Positions 46,937 to 55,482 of a DNA stretch of 64,000 nucleotides are shown piece by piece. A program made the translations under genes and the position numbers. Position 1 is the stretch's first letter; each line of letters opens with the position of its first letter. The DNA is from Shimazuella soli. GTDB taxonomy: Bacteria; Bacillota; Bacilli; Thermoactinomycetales; Thermoactinomycetaceae. Under the pieces are notes generated by a model. It worked only from the letters and a program-made list of their open reading frames with translations, had not been told where the DNA came from and did not search any database. Where the stretch lies: positions 102,270 to 166,269 of the forward strand of contig NZ_JAKWBN010000006.1 of assembly GCF_022511585.1 (NCBI RefSeq), read 5' to 3'.

Positions 46937-47173
46937 ATGGACGATCCAGAAGAGCGAGTTATCCAACTCGCAGGAGAGTACCGCACTCTCTACAGCGAAA
47001 TGACTCAAGCTGTTTGTGAACAGCAGAGAAAGATCAATCAGCTTGATGGCAAGGAGCTGACACAGGCACAAACAGACATGCGGAACATGAGCTCGAACTA
47101 CTTTGTGTGTTTCCGAGCGATCTTTGACGCCATTCCTGAGGATCAGAGAGCTCTTTTTCGGAAGCATGCGTAG
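46937..47173 (+). CDS. Small GC-rich hypothetical protein (islet gene)
   Basis: A 78-residue mainly helical, charged protein (MDDPEERVIQLAGEYRTLYSEMTQAVCEQQRKINQLDGKELTQAQTDMRNMSSNY...), not recognised. The frame is open further upstream (QERELQEL), so the start may be earlier; AGGAAAGAG is the only Shine-Dalgarno-like element. Its GC content is higher than the flanks; it has its own promoter and a GC-rich hairpin without a U-tract. Confidence 0.62.
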   Translation: MDDPEERVIQLAGEYRTLYSEMTQAVCEQQRKINQLDGKELTQAQTDMRNMSSNYFVCFRAIFDAIPEDQRALFRKHA

Positions 47174-47175
47174 TA

Positions 47176-47215
47176 ATCCGCCCCACTCTGCCAGACTGGT
47201 GGAGGAGGGGCGGAA
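47176..47215 (+). terminator. GC-rich hairpin after islet gene, no U-tract
   Basis: CCGCCCC and GGGGCGG arms enclose a further CTC/GAG pairing; AAACGGG follows rather than a T-run. Confidence 0.55.
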
Positions 47216-47269
47216 ACGGGAGATCATTATTTGGAATATTAAAAATAAATCGTAAGTGAAGCATAGCTA

Positions 47270-47278
47270 TGCTATAAT
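47270..47278 (+). promoter_or_regulatory. Extended -10 promoter of islet gene at 47316
   Basis: TGC-TATAAT (TATAAT at 47273-47278), an extended -10 with no convincing -35. Confidence 0.5.
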
Positions 47279-47315
47279 TTTTACGAAAGCTCAGTACAAG
47301 AGAAAGGCTACCCGT

Positions 47316-47630
47316 ATGAGTGCACCTAGGCTTGTACTTGTAGCAAATCCCGGTGGCGAAGTGAATCCCATGGATGTGACGGAGGAAACTGCCGAAGAAA
47401 CTCTAGAGGAACTCCGGGAAAGGTTCATCGAGATCCGTGACCGATACGCGGAAGTATGTGAGGCAAGTACTCGCTTGTGCGATCGCATCGGTGATGGTCT
47501 TGCCTCTCAAAAAGAGATGGACGAGCTCCAAGCCGGAAAGTTCTCAGATAGAGAACAGGTTTATGAGGACTTCATGAACAAGATGGACAAGAAGCCATAC
47601 GAAATACAAGCTGCTGTGTTTGGTTGGTGA
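47316..47630 (+). CDS. GC-rich hypothetical coiled-coil-like protein (islet gene)
   Basis: A 104-residue acidic protein from ATG 47316 (GAAAGG 8 nt upstream). Residues about 22-55 (EETAEETLEELRERFIEIRDRYAEVCEASTRL) look like a helical coiled coil. It is not recognised. It follows another islet gene in the same orientation, but each has its own promoter and hairpin, so they are separate units. Confidence 0.68.
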   Translation: MSAPRLVLVANPGGEVNPMDVTEETAEETLEELRERFIEIRDRYAEVCEASTRLCDRIGDGLASQKEMDELQAGKFSDREQVYEDFMNKMDKKPYEIQAAVFGW

Positions 47631-47658
47631 AAAAGCAGTGTTACAAACGCCAGCCAAA

Positions 47659-47699
47659 GCACCCCCCTGTCCAAGTTGACGAGGGGGGTGCTGTGTTTT
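47659..47699 (+). terminator. Hairpin terminator after islet gene
   Basis: A 10-bp stem GCACCCCCCT / AGGGGGGTGC followed by TGTGTTTT, the most U-like tail among the islet hairpins. Confidence 0.75.
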
Positions 47700-47762
47700 G
47701 TGCGTATATTTTTCCCATTCCCTTGTCGACAATGGAGGTAACATGAGACAAGGAGCCGTTAC

Positions 47763-48221
47763 ATGGGGAGACTTATTCAGTTTGAGACACTGCGTGCTAC
47801 ATATGAAGAACAACTTCGCGATCGGGCGTTAAACTACTTTCCATGGGATGAGATGGATAACATTAAGAAAACACAGGTGTTTCCAATTGTGCGTTATTGG
47901 TCGCGTGTGAAGCAAAATATCGTATTAGAGGCAGTCTATCGATTGGTATATGACGCTTATGTGTGGGGGATGCGGTCTGCAAAAGCAGCTCGTGCTATTC
48001 GAATGCGCGAATTTGCTGATGAATCTTGGGAACGTATTTATGCAAAACACTTTACAGAAGAAGGATATGAGTTGGTTAAGTCTTGTATGGCTCAATTCGC
48101 TGTTGAGCATTGGCTGGATGAACGAGCACTGACGGAGATATATCTACTAGGGGAAGGACTTGTTATTCATTGGTTTTGCCAAGGTGTAGAAGCAGAGTGC
48201 AAACGAAGTCGACATCGATAG
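47763..48221 (+). CDS. ybaK: DUF2521 protein (YbaK-like)
   Basis: A 152-residue protein of unknown function matching the YbaK/DUF2521 type (RDRALNYFPWDEM, VYDAYVWGMRSAKAARAIRMREFADESWERIYAKHFTEEGYE). It lies immediately before cwlD, as in B. subtilis, which supports the name. The ATG at 47763 is preceded by AGGAGCC. Confidence 0.85.
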   Translation: MGRLIQFETLRATYEEQLRDRALNYFPWDEMDNIKKTQVFPIVRYWSRVKQNIVLEAVYRLVYDAYVWGMRSAKAARAIRMREFADESWERIYAKHFTEEGYELVKSCMAQFAVEHWLDERALTEIYLLGEGLVIHWFCQGVEAECKRSRHR

Positions 48222-48264
48222 TGTGATAAGCCTGTCTTTATATGCATACACATAGGAAATAATA

Positions 48265-49023
48265 GTGAGAATCTGGGCGGTGAAGATATTGTGGGAGAAA
48301 CTTCATGAATCGTTGCGGGAGCAAAAGTTTTTGTGGCTGGCAATCTCGTTTCTGTTTGGATTTCTTACCATTCCTATGTGGTTTCACTTGGATTTGCAGC
48401 AATCTTGGTATACATGGACGATGCCTTTATCCAGCAAAGTAATTGTGATCGATGCTGGGCACGGTGGAATCGATGGTGGTGCCGTAAGTAGGGAAGGACT
48501 AGAAGAAAAAGAAATCACCCTAAAAATAGCCTCATATTTGCGTGACTTTCTTCAGCAGAGTGGTGCGTATGTCGTCATGACACGAGAAACTGATACAGAT
48601 TTAGCAGGGGAAGGAAATGGGAAGAGCAGATGGAAAGCCAGGGACCTTTCCCAGCGCTTGAATTTTGTAAAACAAGAAAATGCAGATGTGTTTGTGAGTA
48701 TTCATGGGAATGCCTTTCCCGGAAAGTCACGTGGAGCACAGACTTTTTACAATCCTACTCGTGAAGCAAATAAGAAGTTAGCTACATTTATTCAAAATGA
48801 ATTAATTCATAATTTGGAGAATACACACCGAGTGGCAAAAGCGAAAAATGATGTATTTTTATTAAAATATTCCCCTGTTCCTACAGCTTTAGTAGAAGTT
48901 GGTTTCCTCAGTGATGCCGAAGAAGCTAGATTGTTGGGTGACGAAAAATATCAGCGAAAAATAGCTGCCTCGATCTACTATGGCATTTTAGCATACCACT
49001 CAGATATAATGAAAAACGAATAA
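48265..49023 (+). CDS. cwlD: Sporulation N-acetylmuramoyl-L-alanine amidase CwlD
   Basis: CwlD (252 residues) is needed for muramic-delta-lactam formation in spore cortex. It has an N-terminal membrane anchor (about residues 22-45) and an Amidase_3 domain: VIDAGHGGIDGGA with zinc His, LEEKEITL with Glu, SIHGNAF with His, and ALVEVGFLSDAEEARLL with the catalytic Glu. It starts at GTG 48265. The ybaK-cwlD-salA-gerD order agrees. Confidence 0.94.
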   Translation: MRIWAVKILWEKLHESLREQKFLWLAISFLFGFLTIPMWFHLDLQQSWYTWTMPLSSKVIVIDAGHGGIDGGAVSREGLEEKEITLKIASYLRDFLQQSGAYVVMTRETDTDLAGEGNGKSRWKARDLSQRLNFVKQENADVFVSIHGNAFPGKSRGAQTFYNPTREANKKLATFIQNELIHNLENTHRVAKAKNDVFLLKYSPVPTALVEVGFLSDAEEARLLGDEKYQRKIAASIYYGILAYHSDIMKNE

Positions 49024-49080
49024 TATATACGAGTGCCCATTTTCCTTTTTGGGTGGAGTTAAAACGAGGTGTCCACTTCC

Positions 49081-50148
49081 ATGATAACGGCAGAGCAAGT
49101 ATTAGAGGCTTTAAAAGGGGTAAAAGACCCAGAAATCGATCGAAGCCTCGTTGAGTTAAATATGATTCGCAATATCCAAATCGAGGGTACTACCGTTTCC
49201 CTCGATGTGATCTTAACCATCCAAGGATGTCCTTTGAAGGTGAAGATCGGGGAAGATGTAGAAGATGCGATCAAAGCTTTGGGAGCTGAAAAAGTTCATG
49301 TGACATTCGGTTCGATGACAGACGAAGAACGAGCAGCTCTTTCGCAAAAGCTACGAACTCCTCAGCAACAAACAGGTACTTCAGACTTACTATCTCCAAC
49401 TTCTAAAACAAAGTTTATTGCAGTTGCAAGTGGAAAAGGCGGAGTAGGGAAATCAACTGTCACCGTAAATCTCGCGGTATCTTTGGCTCGACTTGGCAAA
49501 AAAGTCGGAATCATCGATGCAGATATTTATGGATTTAGTGTTCCCGATATGATGGGTATTGAACAAAGACCGGTTGTCATCGATGAAACCATTTTACCTG
49601 TAGAGCGTTTTGGAGTAAAAGTCATGTCGATGGGCTTTTTTGTTGATGACAATGCACCAGTAGTCTGGCGCGGGCCGATCCTCGGTAAAATGCTGCGCAA
49701 CTTTTTTCATGAAGTTCATTGGGGAGAGCTTGATTATTTGCTGCTCGACCTGCCTCCGGGAACAGGAGATGTTGCTTTAGATGTTCATCAAATCATCCCT
49801 CAAAGCAAAGAAATCATAGTGACCACTCCTCATGCAACGGCTGCTTTTGTCGCTGCAAGAGCAGGAGCAATGGCACTGCATACAACCAAGCACGAATTGC
49901 TCGGAGTTGTAGAAAATATGTCATGGTATGAAACAAGAGATGGCGAGCAAGATTATGTGTTTGGACGCGGCGGGGGGCAAAAACTGGCAGAAGAGCTTGA
50001 TGTCGAACTGCTGGCACAAATCCCGCTCCGTGCTCCAGATACACTTGATCCTAATGATCCATTGTTCTCTCCATCTATTTATGATGAAAAGCATCCCACA
50101 GGGAAAATATATCAGCAACTTGCCGAAAAAGTAATTGCCAAAGCGTAA
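49081..50148 (+). CDS. salA: Mrp/NBP35-family P-loop ATPase (SalA-like)
   Basis: A 355-residue protein with an N-terminal MIP18-like domain (residues 1-80; VKDPEIDRSLVELNMI, LTIQGCPLK) and a P-loop NTPase domain (AVASGKGGVGKSTVTVNLAVSLA, IIDADIYG, LLLDLPPGTGDV). Family members carry Fe-S clusters; B. subtilis SalA is known as a regulator of scoC. The Fe-S CxxC of typical Mrp is not visible near the C-terminus. ATG 49081 is preferred, since GTG 49069 lies in the GAGGTG ribosome binding site. Confidence 0.92.
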   Translation: MITAEQVLEALKGVKDPEIDRSLVELNMIRNIQIEGTTVSLDVILTIQGCPLKVKIGEDVEDAIKALGAEKVHVTFGSMTDEERAALSQKLRTPQQQTGTSDLLSPTSKTKFIAVASGKGGVGKSTVTVNLAVSLARLGKKVGIIDADIYGFSVPDMMGIEQRPVVIDETILPVERFGVKVMSMGFFVDDNAPVVWRGPILGKMLRNFFHEVHWGELDYLLLDLPPGTGDVALDVHQIIPQSKEIIVTTPHATAAFVAARAGAMALHTTKHELLGVVENMSWYETRDGEQDYVFGRGGGQKLAEELDVELLAQIPLRAPDTLDPNDPLFSPSIYDEKHPTGKIYQQLAEKVIAKA

Positions 50149-50154
50149 ACAAAA

Positions 50155-50186
50155 GGAGAACCGATTAATCTCGGTTCTTCTTTTTG
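50155..50186 (+). terminator. Bidirectional terminator between salA and gerD
   Basis: AGAACCGA and TCGGTTCT form an 8-bp stem followed by TCTTTTT; it overlaps the 3' end of the convergent gerD. Confidence 0.8.
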
Positions 50187-50830
50187 TTTATTGGTGCAAA
50201 AGCACTCTGCCCTTGTTCTCCACCTTGTCCTCCCCCTTCTTCTCCTTCCCCTTCTTCTCCACCTTTCTCTCCTTCTTTTTTCTGCCCCCCTTCTTTTTGC
50301 TGTTCTTGTGAGAGTTTCATCAGTTTATCTTTGATAGTGGGGATTTGCAGGGACTCAGCGATCACTTTCATCACTTCTTTTCGGTATTCGCTGCTTTTTG
50401 TTAACTGAAGTAGCTGTTTTTCAAATTCTGGGTCTTTCATGATGTCCATCATCGATTTTTGGTATTCCGGATCTTTCATCAGAGCTTTCATCATTTGCTG
50501 CTGTTGTTTTTCTGTCGCTTTGGAAAAGCTTTCAGCTACCTCAGGTTTTGCCATCATCGTTTCTAATTTTTTTTGCATTTTAGGATCAGCAAATGATTTT
50601 TGCATCATCGCTTCTATCTTTTGATCATCCATCAACATCTGCTGTTTCACTTCTGGCGTACTGAGTACATCTTGAAATACTTTTTCCCCTTCTTTGGAAT
50701 GAAGAATATCGAGCATCATTTGTTTCATTTGCGGATATTGAATTTCTTGTTGGGATTGTTGTGATTTCTGGCTGCAAGCTGTAAGACCTATTACGAACAA
50801 CAGGAGCCAAGTTATATATTTTCGATACAT
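50165..50830 (-). CDS. gerD: Spore germination lipoprotein GerD
   Basis: GerD (221 residues) is a lipoprotein that clusters germinant receptors in the spore inner membrane. The lipobox is GLTAC with Cys near residue 19; the helical Met/Gln-rich core (MMLDILHSKEGEKVFQDVLSTPEVKQQMLMDDQKIEAMMQKSFADPKMQKKLETMM) matches the family. The C-terminus is a Gly/Glu-rich low-complexity tail. It is convergent with salA as in B. subtilis. Confidence 0.93.
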   Translation of the reverse strand: MYRKYITWLLLFVIGLTACSQKSQQSQQEIQYPQMKQMMLDILHSKEGEKVFQDVLSTPEVKQQMLMDDQKIEAMMQKSFADPKMQKKLETMMAKPEVAESFSKATEKQQQQMMKALMKDPEYQKSMMDIMKDPEFEKQLLQLTKSSEYRKEVMKVIAESLQIPTIKDKLMKLSQEQQKEGGQKKEGEKGGEEGEGEEGGGQGGEQGQSAFAPINKKKNRD

Positions 50831-50999
50831 GATAATTCCTCCGACAACACTGTTTACTGCTTAATATGAGATGAAAAAGCTTTGGTTATGCGGAAATATG
50901 GGTAATTTCCAATAGTTTCTTTTTGGAGGAATAAAAAAGACCAAAGCATGTCTTTTGCTTTGATCTATGATCTATGAGTATATCATTATATGCTCGGGG

Positions 51000-51036
51000 C
51001 GGCGGGGACAGGGTGTTGCATCCTGTCTCCGCCACC
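51000..51036 (-). terminator. GC-rich hairpin 3' of the repeat-protein gene, no U-tract
   Basis: GGCGGGGACAGG and CCTGTCTCCGCC pair over 12 bp with one G-U. On the minus strand it is followed by GC-rich sequence, not a U-run. Confidence 0.6.
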
Positions 51037-51074
51037 GGACGGAATCTACTGGGGGAGGGAACGGTGGTAGGTGA

Positions 51075-52061
51075 TCATTCGGACGGGTTTCCCCTCCACT
51101 GCCATGCGAACCACGGGTTCTCAGTATCGCTGGAAGCCTGAGTCACAGAAGTCGGAAGCTGAGTGGTGTGTCCACCAACGACGTGAAGATCCCGCGTTGT
51201 GGGAGCCGGACGCTGAGCGGGATAGCCGCCAGAGACCCGACCATCCTGAGTTGCGGGAGCCGGACACTGAGCGGGGTAGCCGCCATGCATCCGATCAGTC
51301 TGCGTTGCAGGAGCCGGACGCTGGGCGGGGTAACCGCCAGAGACCCGACCATCCTGAGTTGCGGGAGCCGGACGCTGGGCGGGGTAACCGCCAGAGACCC
51401 GACCATCCTGAGTTGCGGGAGCCGGACGCTGAGCGGGGTAACCGCCATGCATCCGATCAGCCTGCGTTACAGGAGCCGGACGCTGAACGGGATAGCCGCC
51501 GGCGACGCGAATATCCTGAGTTGCAGGATCCGGAAGCAGAGCAGTGTTGATGTACCGGCCTTGCATGTTGCCCCGGTGTCGGGAGGGGTCCGGAACCGCC
51601 CTTTCTTCCCGAATCCGTTCTTGCTCCTCAGCGTGAAGTTTCTTTCCGGTGTCGTGCAACAGCCTGAGAGTTCCCATCAGCGGGAAGTTGCGCCCCGTCA
51701 GAATGGAGCTCCTCACGGTCTTGTTCTTCTGTTCTTTCTGGAACCGGAGCTCCTCCTGGATGTGCATGAGCAGCTCATTGCAGCCGATGAGCAGGTTATG
51801 GAGGGTCGAGCCGCTGGTCTTGTTGTGACACAGCTTCCTCAAGTTCTCCCGAGCGAGTGCCAACTGCTCGTCGCTGTTCTGGGGGATGGACTTACATCCG
51901 TCCTCGTAGCCCTCGTCGTAGCCCTTGTCCTCTCCCTTCAGGAAGGTCCTCTTCTTGTCGATGAACCATGCAGCGATGAAGGCGAGGAGAGCGACGAGCA
52001 CCAGGAAGATCACTTGAAGAGGGTTGCTACCCATCTCCCGGATCGATTCCATGTAATCCAC
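51075..52061 (-). CDS. Membrane-anchored protein with seven 18-residue Pro/Gly repeats (islet gene)
   Basis: A 328-residue protein starting at GTG 52061 (GGAAGGGAA upstream). Residues 14-34 are a membrane segment (PLQVIFLVLVALLAFIAAWFI), followed by a charged, largely helical region (40-170) and seven 18-residue repeats (about residues 188-313, consensus GGYPAQRPAPATQDGRVS), ending ENPWFAWQWRGNPSE. The topology suggests an inner-membrane anchor with a long extended tail. Not recognised. Composition is far GC-richer than the gerD and kbaA neighbours (39 of 60 bases at 51241-51300 are G or C), pointing to acquisition. Interior plus-strand open frames here are shadows. Confidence 0.75.
   Translation of the reverse strand: MDYMESIREMGSNPLQVIFLVLVALLAFIAAWFIDKKRTFLKGEDKGYDEGYEDGCKSIPQNSDEQLALARENLRKLCHNKTSGSTLHNLLIGCNELLMHIQEELRFQKEQKNKTVRSSILTGRNFPLMGTLRLLHDTGKKLHAEEQERIREERAVPDPSRHRGNMQGRYINTALLPDPATQDIRVAGGYPVQRPAPVTQADRMHGGYPAQRPAPATQDGRVSGGYPAQRPAPATQDGRVSGGYPAQRPAPATQTDRMHGGYPAQCPAPATQDGRVSGGYPAQRPAPTTRDLHVVGGHTTQLPTSVTQASSDTENPWFAWQWRGNPSE
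51123..51500 (-). repeat. Seven tandem 54-bp coding repeats
   Basis: The 54-bp units encode the 18-residue repeats of the overlapping membrane protein. Two central units (about 51285-51392) are near identical at the DNA level, indicating recent duplication; the outer units are degenerate. Confidence 0.85.
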
Positions 52062-52351
52062 TACTGTGTTCCCTTCCGGGGTAGATTTCGCTTATCCTCA
52101 TTCTACCAAGAAGGATTTTCCAAGAGAATTCCTTTTTTTCTCTAAAGTGAAAATTTTTTTGGAATAGGGTGACATGTGAAAGAGAAGGGGGAATGTGCTA
52201 CAATCTTAGACGAAGCAAGGGAGTGACGAAACAGTACACGCTTTTGTAGAAAAATAGAAAACAAGTGAAAAGATATACGTACGAAAATTCTTTTCGCAAA
52301 CAGGAGTTCGTCTTTTTCTGTCGAATAAGGAAGACAGAAAGGAGGAGGAAC

Positions 52352-53509
52352 ATGTTTCTCGCATTTAAAACCGAACTCAAACCGACTCCCGAACAATGCA
52401 CGAAAATCGCCCAAACGATTGGTGTTTGTCGCTTTCTATACAATCGCTTTTTGGCACTGAATGTTGATCGTCATCGAACCGGTCAGTCGTTCATGAGCGG
52501 TTATGATTTCGACAAATATGTGAATCACGAACTCGGGGAAGAACAACCTTGGATCAAGCATACTTGTGGTAGTAAAGCAAGAAAAAAGGCAATTATGAAT
52601 GCACAGACAGCGTTCCAGCGTTTTTTTCAAGGGCTATCTAAAAGGCCGCGTTTCAAGAAGAAACAACGCCAGGATACTGGTGCATATTTTCCCAAAAATA
52701 ACAAAGGAGACTTACTCGTCGAACGCCATCGGATCAAGGTTCCAACCATCGGTTGGATACGGCTCAAAGAATATGGTTATATCCCAACGGATGAGAAAGT
52801 AATTAGCTGCACCCTGACACAAAAAGCAGATCGGTATTACATCTCCGTGCTAGTGGAAGTAGGGAGTACGCCTGCTACTACTGATCTACATGGGTCGGGT
52901 CTTGGTGTTGATCTTGGCATTAAAGGCTTCGCCTTCACCAGCAAAGGGGAGTCATTTCGTAACATCAACAAGACTTCCACCGTCAAACAAGACGAGAAAC
53001 GTTTAAAACGCGCACAGCGCGCGTTATCTCGTAAATACGAAGCAAAGAAACGAGGTGAAAAATCTGCTACTGAAAGGGGAAGCAACATCAGAAAAAACAT
53101 CCTACGCGTGCAAAAACTGCATCAGCGCCTAGCCAATAAACGCAAAGCATACCGTGCGTGGGTGGTGAGTCAACTGGTGAAAACCAAGCCAGCTTACATC
53201 ACCATCGAACAGTTACATGTGCGTGGCATGATGAAAAACCGTCATTTAGCAAAAGCGATTGCTGCTCAAGGATTTTATGACTTCCAACAACAACTCCAAC
53301 AAGCATGTGTAAAATGGAAGATCGAACTAAGAGAAGTCGGATTGTTCTATCCTTTCAGCAAGCTGTGTTCGTGTTGTGGTAGGAAAAAAATCAAACTTTC
53401 GCTGTCGGAACGGACTTTTCACTGCGACCACTGTGGCTATAAAGGCGATCGGGATATCAACGCAGCGATAAATTTGGCGCAAGCGCGCGAATATGCGATA
53501 CTCACCTAA
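52352..53509 (+). CDS. tnpB: TnpB-family RNA-guided nuclease with zinc finger
   Basis: A 385-residue OrfB/TnpB protein starting at ATG 52352 after AAAGGAGGAGG. RuvC residues are visible in GVDLGIKGFAFTSKG (Asp), ITIEQLHVRGMMKN (Glu) and GDRDINAAINLA (Asp). The zinc ribbon is intact: C-X2-C in CSCC and C-X2-C in CDHC. All motifs needed for activity are present, unlike the zinc-less copy at 10092. Confidence 0.92.
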   Translation: MFLAFKTELKPTPEQCTKIAQTIGVCRFLYNRFLALNVDRHRTGQSFMSGYDFDKYVNHELGEEQPWIKHTCGSKARKKAIMNAQTAFQRFFQGLSKRPRFKKKQRQDTGAYFPKNNKGDLLVERHRIKVPTIGWIRLKEYGYIPTDEKVISCTLTQKADRYYISVLVEVGSTPATTDLHGSGLGVDLGIKGFAFTSKGESFRNINKTSTVKQDEKRLKRAQRALSRKYEAKKRGEKSATERGSNIRKNILRVQKLHQRLANKRKAYRAWVVSQLVKTKPAYITIEQLHVRGMMKNRHLAKAIAAQGFYDFQQQLQQACVKWKIELREVGLFYPFSKLCSCCGRKKIKLSLSERTFHCDHCGYKGDRDINAAINLAQAREYAILT

Positions 53510-53580
53510 CGAGTACGTATATGTGTACCGATGGCTAATCGGGAATTTACGCCTGTGGACAGTTATACAAACTATAGTAG
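53510..53580 (+). ncRNA. Candidate omega RNA 3' end of the second tnpB element
   Basis: The 70 nt after tnpB carry the CCGAT/ATCGG stem and the GAATTTACGCCTGTGGAC segment. By analogy with TnpB systems this would be the scaffold of a guide RNA overlapping the tnpB 3' end. Confidence 0.4.
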
Positions 53581-53642
53581 CGAGCTTTTGGCGAGATAGG
53601 ACTGGTTGAAACAGGAAAAATCTGGACATAGGATGTTTTTCT

Positions 53643-54284
53643 ATGTTTTTAGTAGCAGTGCTCATACATATGACATTAAAAAAATTGTTCTTTTGGATTG
53701 TTTCTACCCTGATCGTCGGAGCTGTGCTGTCCATTGTATTGGTTTATGGAATCCGTGCAGTGACAGGAACGAATCTGGGAGAGTTTACTCAGATACTATT
53801 GACAGGATTAACATTTGCGGCGGTTGCCGAACTCGGATTTTTCTCTTATTTGGTCTTCAATTGGTTAGCAAAAGGCTTTTTGCGCAATCCAAAGCTCTTT
53901 TCGTCGATTCAAATTTTTTTAATCCTCATCCTGCTGTTTAATTTGATTTATTTAAATACAAGTAAATTTGCAGGGTCATCTCTGACAGCTCATTTGGTTG
54001 TACCGCTTGTGATTTTGCTTGTTTCTCTAGCAGTTGCTTGGTGGAAGTCAGCAAAAAGTGTTGCCGGGGCATTTGTCCCGACGTTATTTTTTATGGTGGC
54101 GGCAACAACATTGGAAGCGATCCCTTCGATCAATTCCAAAGCTGGGGAAGTCCCGTTGCCATTTGTCGTTTTTACTGTATTGATTTTACTCGTTTGTAAC
54201 AGCTATCAGATTTTACAGCTTTCTTGGCTGGTCACTCGTTCACAAAAAAATAACGAAACTGTTAGAAAGAGGTCCGATTCATAG
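53643..54284 (+). CDS. kbaA: KinB-signalling pathway activation protein KbaA
   Basis: A 213-residue membrane protein with about six hydrophobic segments (IVSTLIVGAVLSIVLVYGI, ILLTGLTFAAVAELGFFSYLVFNWL, IQIFLILILLFNLIYL and others) and the motif GFFSYLVFNWLAKGFLRNPKLFSSIQ. KbaA promotes KinB-dependent entry into sporulation in B. subtilis. Its position between gerD and pdaB agrees. ATG 53643 follows AGGATG; ATG 53670 is an alternative. Confidence 0.88.
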   Translation: MFLVAVLIHMTLKKLFFWIVSTLIVGAVLSIVLVYGIRAVTGTNLGEFTQILLTGLTFAAVAELGFFSYLVFNWLAKGFLRNPKLFSSIQIFLILILLFNLIYLNTSKFAGSSLTAHLVVPLVILLVSLAVAWWKSAKSVAGAFVPTLFFMVAATTLEAIPSINSKAGEVPLPFVVFTVLILLVCNSYQILQLSWLVTRSQKNNETVRKRSDS

Positions 54285-54353
54285 CGGCCTCTTCTTTTAT
54301 TTTGCTTATATAATCGGAATGTAGCCGACAAAACCTCCGAAGAGGGGAATTAT

Positions 54354-55436
54354 ATGACGAGAAGAAACACATTGCTGATTGGAAGCATGCCTTTTTTAGA
54401 CGAGAGGGATGCGATGACCAAAGCAATTCAAATTCTAGGTGACTCGCTTATTTCCTTGCCGGATGGGGAGATTGGAGAGAAATCAGAAGAATATCCAAAT
54501 GGAAATCGGTCTGCTTGGATTAATTCCGTTATTGATAGTTGTCTGAAAGATAAAGAACACTGGGACACACTAAAAGAGGCAGAGCGCGGTTCTAATGGGT
54601 TTCCCTTATCATATCAAGATGCCGTGAAATTACAGCCTAAACATTCGGCAGCAGATATAGACCAGTATTTAAATTTTGGATACTTGGATTACTTTAAGCA
54701 GAGTTATCCGATATTCCAGCAGTTGCGGACAGAATATGGTTTGTCTGGATTAAAGTTTCAAGTGGGGATCCCAACGGGTCTTGCGCTTAGTTTGATTATG
54801 CTGCGGCCTCTTCAAGCGTTCCGTTATCAAGAGGCATTCAACCGACAATTGGCATATGAAGTAAATGAAATGATCCGTATCGCAGAAGATGACGTCATTA
54901 TTCAGATTGAAGCGCCTGCTGAAATAGCGCTGGCACAGCAACTTCCAAAAATGATGAATGGGATCGCTGTAAATAGTTTACTTTCACTGGTTGAAAAGTT
55001 AGATACAACAACAACTATTGGTCTGCATTTTTGTTGGGGAGACCTAAATAATAAAGCACTGACCCATGCGAAAACATTAGATAAAATGGTTCACTTTGCA
55101 AATAAATTAATCGAAAAATGGCCGGAGATCTATCGACTTGAGTATGTTCATTTCCCTTTAGCAGAAGGGGAAGTTCCTCCTTCCTTAGAATTGGAGTATT
55201 ACAAGCCTTTGAAGTATGTTCATCTGCCAGAAAATATAAGATTTGTGGCTGGTTTTATTCATGAAAAGCGGAATTTTGAAGAGTCTAAGAAAATTTTAAA
55301 ACATATCGAATCCGTTCGCAGTCATACTGTCGATATCGCATGTTCATGTGGATTAGGCCGTAGAAATCCGGAAGTAGCAATATATTTGTTAAAGTTAACT
55401 GGGCAATTGCTCGAAGTAGACGGTTTTGGGGTATAA
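54354..55436 (+). CDS. MetE-like (cobalamin-independent methionine synthase superfamily) protein
   Basis: A 360-residue UROD/MetE-superfamily protein. LLIGSMPFLDERDAM near the N-terminus, GLHFCWGDLN (His-X-Cys zinc ligands) and DIACSCGLGRRNP (Cys) correspond to zinc-site positions of MetE C-terminal domains. It lacks the MetE N-terminal domain, so it may be a methyltransferase using another donor; this is inference. AGAGGGG precedes the ATG. Confidence 0.75.
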   Translation: MTRRNTLLIGSMPFLDERDAMTKAIQILGDSLISLPDGEIGEKSEEYPNGNRSAWINSVIDSCLKDKEHWDTLKEAERGSNGFPLSYQDAVKLQPKHSAADIDQYLNFGYLDYFKQSYPIFQQLRTEYGLSGLKFQVGIPTGLALSLIMLRPLQAFRYQEAFNRQLAYEVNEMIRIAEDDVIIQIEAPAEIALAQQLPKMMNGIAVNSLLSLVEKLDTTTTIGLHFCWGDLNNKALTHAKTLDKMVHFANKLIEKWPEIYRLEYVHFPLAEGEVPPSLELEYYKPLKYVHLPENIRFVAGFIHEKRNFEESKKILKHIESVRSHTVDIACSCGLGRRNPEVAIYLLKLTGQLLEVDGFGV

Positions 55437-55473
55437 AAAAGAGATGCTGACTTTGTAGTTAGCATCTTTTTTG
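55436..55473 (+). terminator. Terminator between the MetE-like gene and pdaB
   Basis: GATGCT and AGCATC with AAAAGA/TCTTTTTT flanks form a stem ending in six Ts; usable from both sides because the genes converge. Confidence 0.75.
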
Positions 55474-55482
55474 GCTGGAAGT

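Larger units (their letters stand above)
52180..53580 (+). mobile_element. Second tnpB-only (IS200/IS605 family) element
   Basis: A single tnpB gene is followed by a right-end-like region with the stem CCGAT/ATCGG (around 53528-53542) and GGGAATTTACGCCTGTGGAC, similar to guide RNA scaffolds of this family. No tnpA is present. The left end near 52190-52260 is not well defined. It differs strongly in sequence from the element at 9967-11389. Confidence 0.65.

Noticed and set aside
51123..51500. CRISPR-like regularly spaced repeats
   Set aside because: The 54-bp units are contiguous, in frame, encode an 18-residue protein repeat and have no unique spacers.
51071..52145. Long plus-strand open frames across 51071-52145
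   Set aside because: They are opposite-strand shadows of the GC-rich repeat gene; they lack ribosome binding sites, while the minus-strand frame has one plus a membrane segment and matching hairpin.
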